A stretch of DNA of 64,000 nucleotides, from contig NC_052672.1 of the NCBI RefSeq assembly GCF_016802725.1, positions 5,267,249-5,331,248 on the forward strand. The letters run 5' to 3'. This DNA comes from Solenopsis invicta. Its lineage: Eukaryota > Arthropoda > Insecta > Hymenoptera > Formicidae. The notes under the pieces are model-generated. The model made no database searches. It was not told the origin of the DNA and saw only the letters and a program-made list of their open reading frames with translations. Shown piece by piece: positions 62,851 to 64,000 of the stretch (the stretch's first letter is position 1; every line of letters starts with the position of its first letter). The translations under genes were made by a program, and so were the position numbers.

Positions 62851-64000
62851 AAGTTAAACACACTGTCAAACCTTGTGCAAAAGATAGTTTGCTAAATTTA
62901 AAAGAAGTGATTTCGACCTCGAAGACATCACGTTCCGGATAACCTTTTGATATTGATGACGTATACAATTTATTGGGTATAAATCGACAGAAAAAGTTGC
63001 TGATGGATTAAAAGTTGACAGACCCGACCGCCTTTCGGCATAAAAAAAAGTTAGTTACAAAATCTATTTAAAATCAAAACTTTTACACTCACCCAATACA
63101 TTGGACCTGTGCGTATTACTGAGGACGACAAGTCCGCAACCCTGATCCAGCGAGCCCGTTTTGACGCGACGCTATATACGGACGGTGAACATGTGCGTGC
63201 CGGTGGTTTTCAGCCTCGAAAGTCGATCGGAGTGCGGCGGGGTCGCACGTTTGTACGTTACACACTTGCGATCTGTTTAATGCTGAGAAATCGTTCGTAC
63301 GGTCTGCGCTGCGTAGTTCCATTAGGGGAAACGGGCGCGTTGCATAATTGAACAGAACAAGCCACTTCGCAGCTAAGAATCGCACGTGGTTGGTTCTGTG
63401 CACTGGTTCAGCTAGGAGGAGGGCCCTTTTACGATCCTCGCAACCGATCACCATCGCAATTACATCGCACTACCGTCTAACGGTCATGCCCTAAGTGGAC
63501 GAAGGTGTTAGGTAATAGCGAGACACGATAATCTCCCACGGAGAAGGTCGGGAAGTCTCGAGCTGTCCCGGTTGTATCCTCGATGCTTACTAAATCAACT
63601 GAAATTGTTCTGGAAAAAAGAACCGTTGCCTCTCACAAAGATTAACCGAAAGAGTAACTTGAAAATCACGTATCGCGCTGCCGAATAAAAGAGAAAGGAG
63701 AAGAGATCGTCCTTAATTGGGAACCGGGAAACTCCGTTACTTCCCCGTCCGTGGAGGTTTAATCGGTCGATTAGCATCAGCTCTGAGATTTTCATTCGCA
63801 GAAATTAGCAGAAACCATTCGCACGATAAAAAAAAACAGAAGGCGCGAGGATCTTCGCGGCGATTAAGCTGAATAGACAACGCTGAGGTGGAGGTGAGGG
63901 CGTGGAAAAACCGTGGCGCGGTTCGGTCGGAAGCGAGCCGATACAAAGCGACTATTACGCGATGAACGAAGCCAACCGCAGTTCCACGTGTATCGCGGCG
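62851..64000. other. Window edge, nothing recognised
   Basis: GC-richer DNA with open frames up to 112 codons and no domain. It is presumed to be intron of the kinase gene. Confidence 0.5.

Overview
The window looks like nuclear DNA from an insect, most likely a hymenopteran and possibly an ant. The basis is one insect-type protein kinase gene with canonical GT-AG introns, unmethylated-looking DNA rich in CG dinucleotides alternating with very AT-rich blocks, many short Tc1/mariner-type elements, and no bacterial gene organisation. The taxon is inference; the eukaryotic gene structure is seen directly.

Only one protein-coding gene can be supported. It is on the + strand, has three internal exons (32887-33099, 34599-34737, 61813-61939), and encodes the N-lobe and catalytic centre of a DRAK/STK17-type death-associated protein kinase. 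The three exons join in frame and read from the glycine-rich loop, through the VAIK lysine, the HLD catalytic loop and the DFG motif, to the GTPDYV part of the activation segment. The exons for the extreme N-terminus and for the C-lobe were not found. The first may lie upstream and the second lies beyond the right edge. The intron between exons B and C is about 27 kb and holds no other recognisable gene.

The rest is non-coding and dominated by repeats. Left part (1-32.4 kb): a roughly 400-bp direct duplication, GC-rich blocks with microsatellites (CA, CG, CAG, CCG, CCAGG), and several MITE-like inverted-repeat elements at 25.5, 27.4-28.3 and 29.0-31.1 kb. Kinase block (32.4-34.8 kb): an interspersed repeat abuts the acceptor of exon A. 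Large intron (34.7-61.8 kb): a tRNA-derived SINE-like piece, a foldback element with 93%-identical arms and a hammerhead-like motif, a decayed Tc1 transposase, a three-level nested insertion (MITE, mariner, piggyBac-like MITE), and copies of at least six repeat families that recur elsewhere in the window. Right edge (61.9-64 kb): intron sequence and a third copy of one repeat family.

Repeat families carry local labels R1-R9; these are not database names. Homology between copies was judged by eye, so boundaries are approximate unless a terminal repeat or target-site duplication is stated. No operon, RNA gene, CRISPR array or virus-like gene was found. Most open frames here are short, arginine-rich and low-complexity, as expected by chance in GC-rich DNA.
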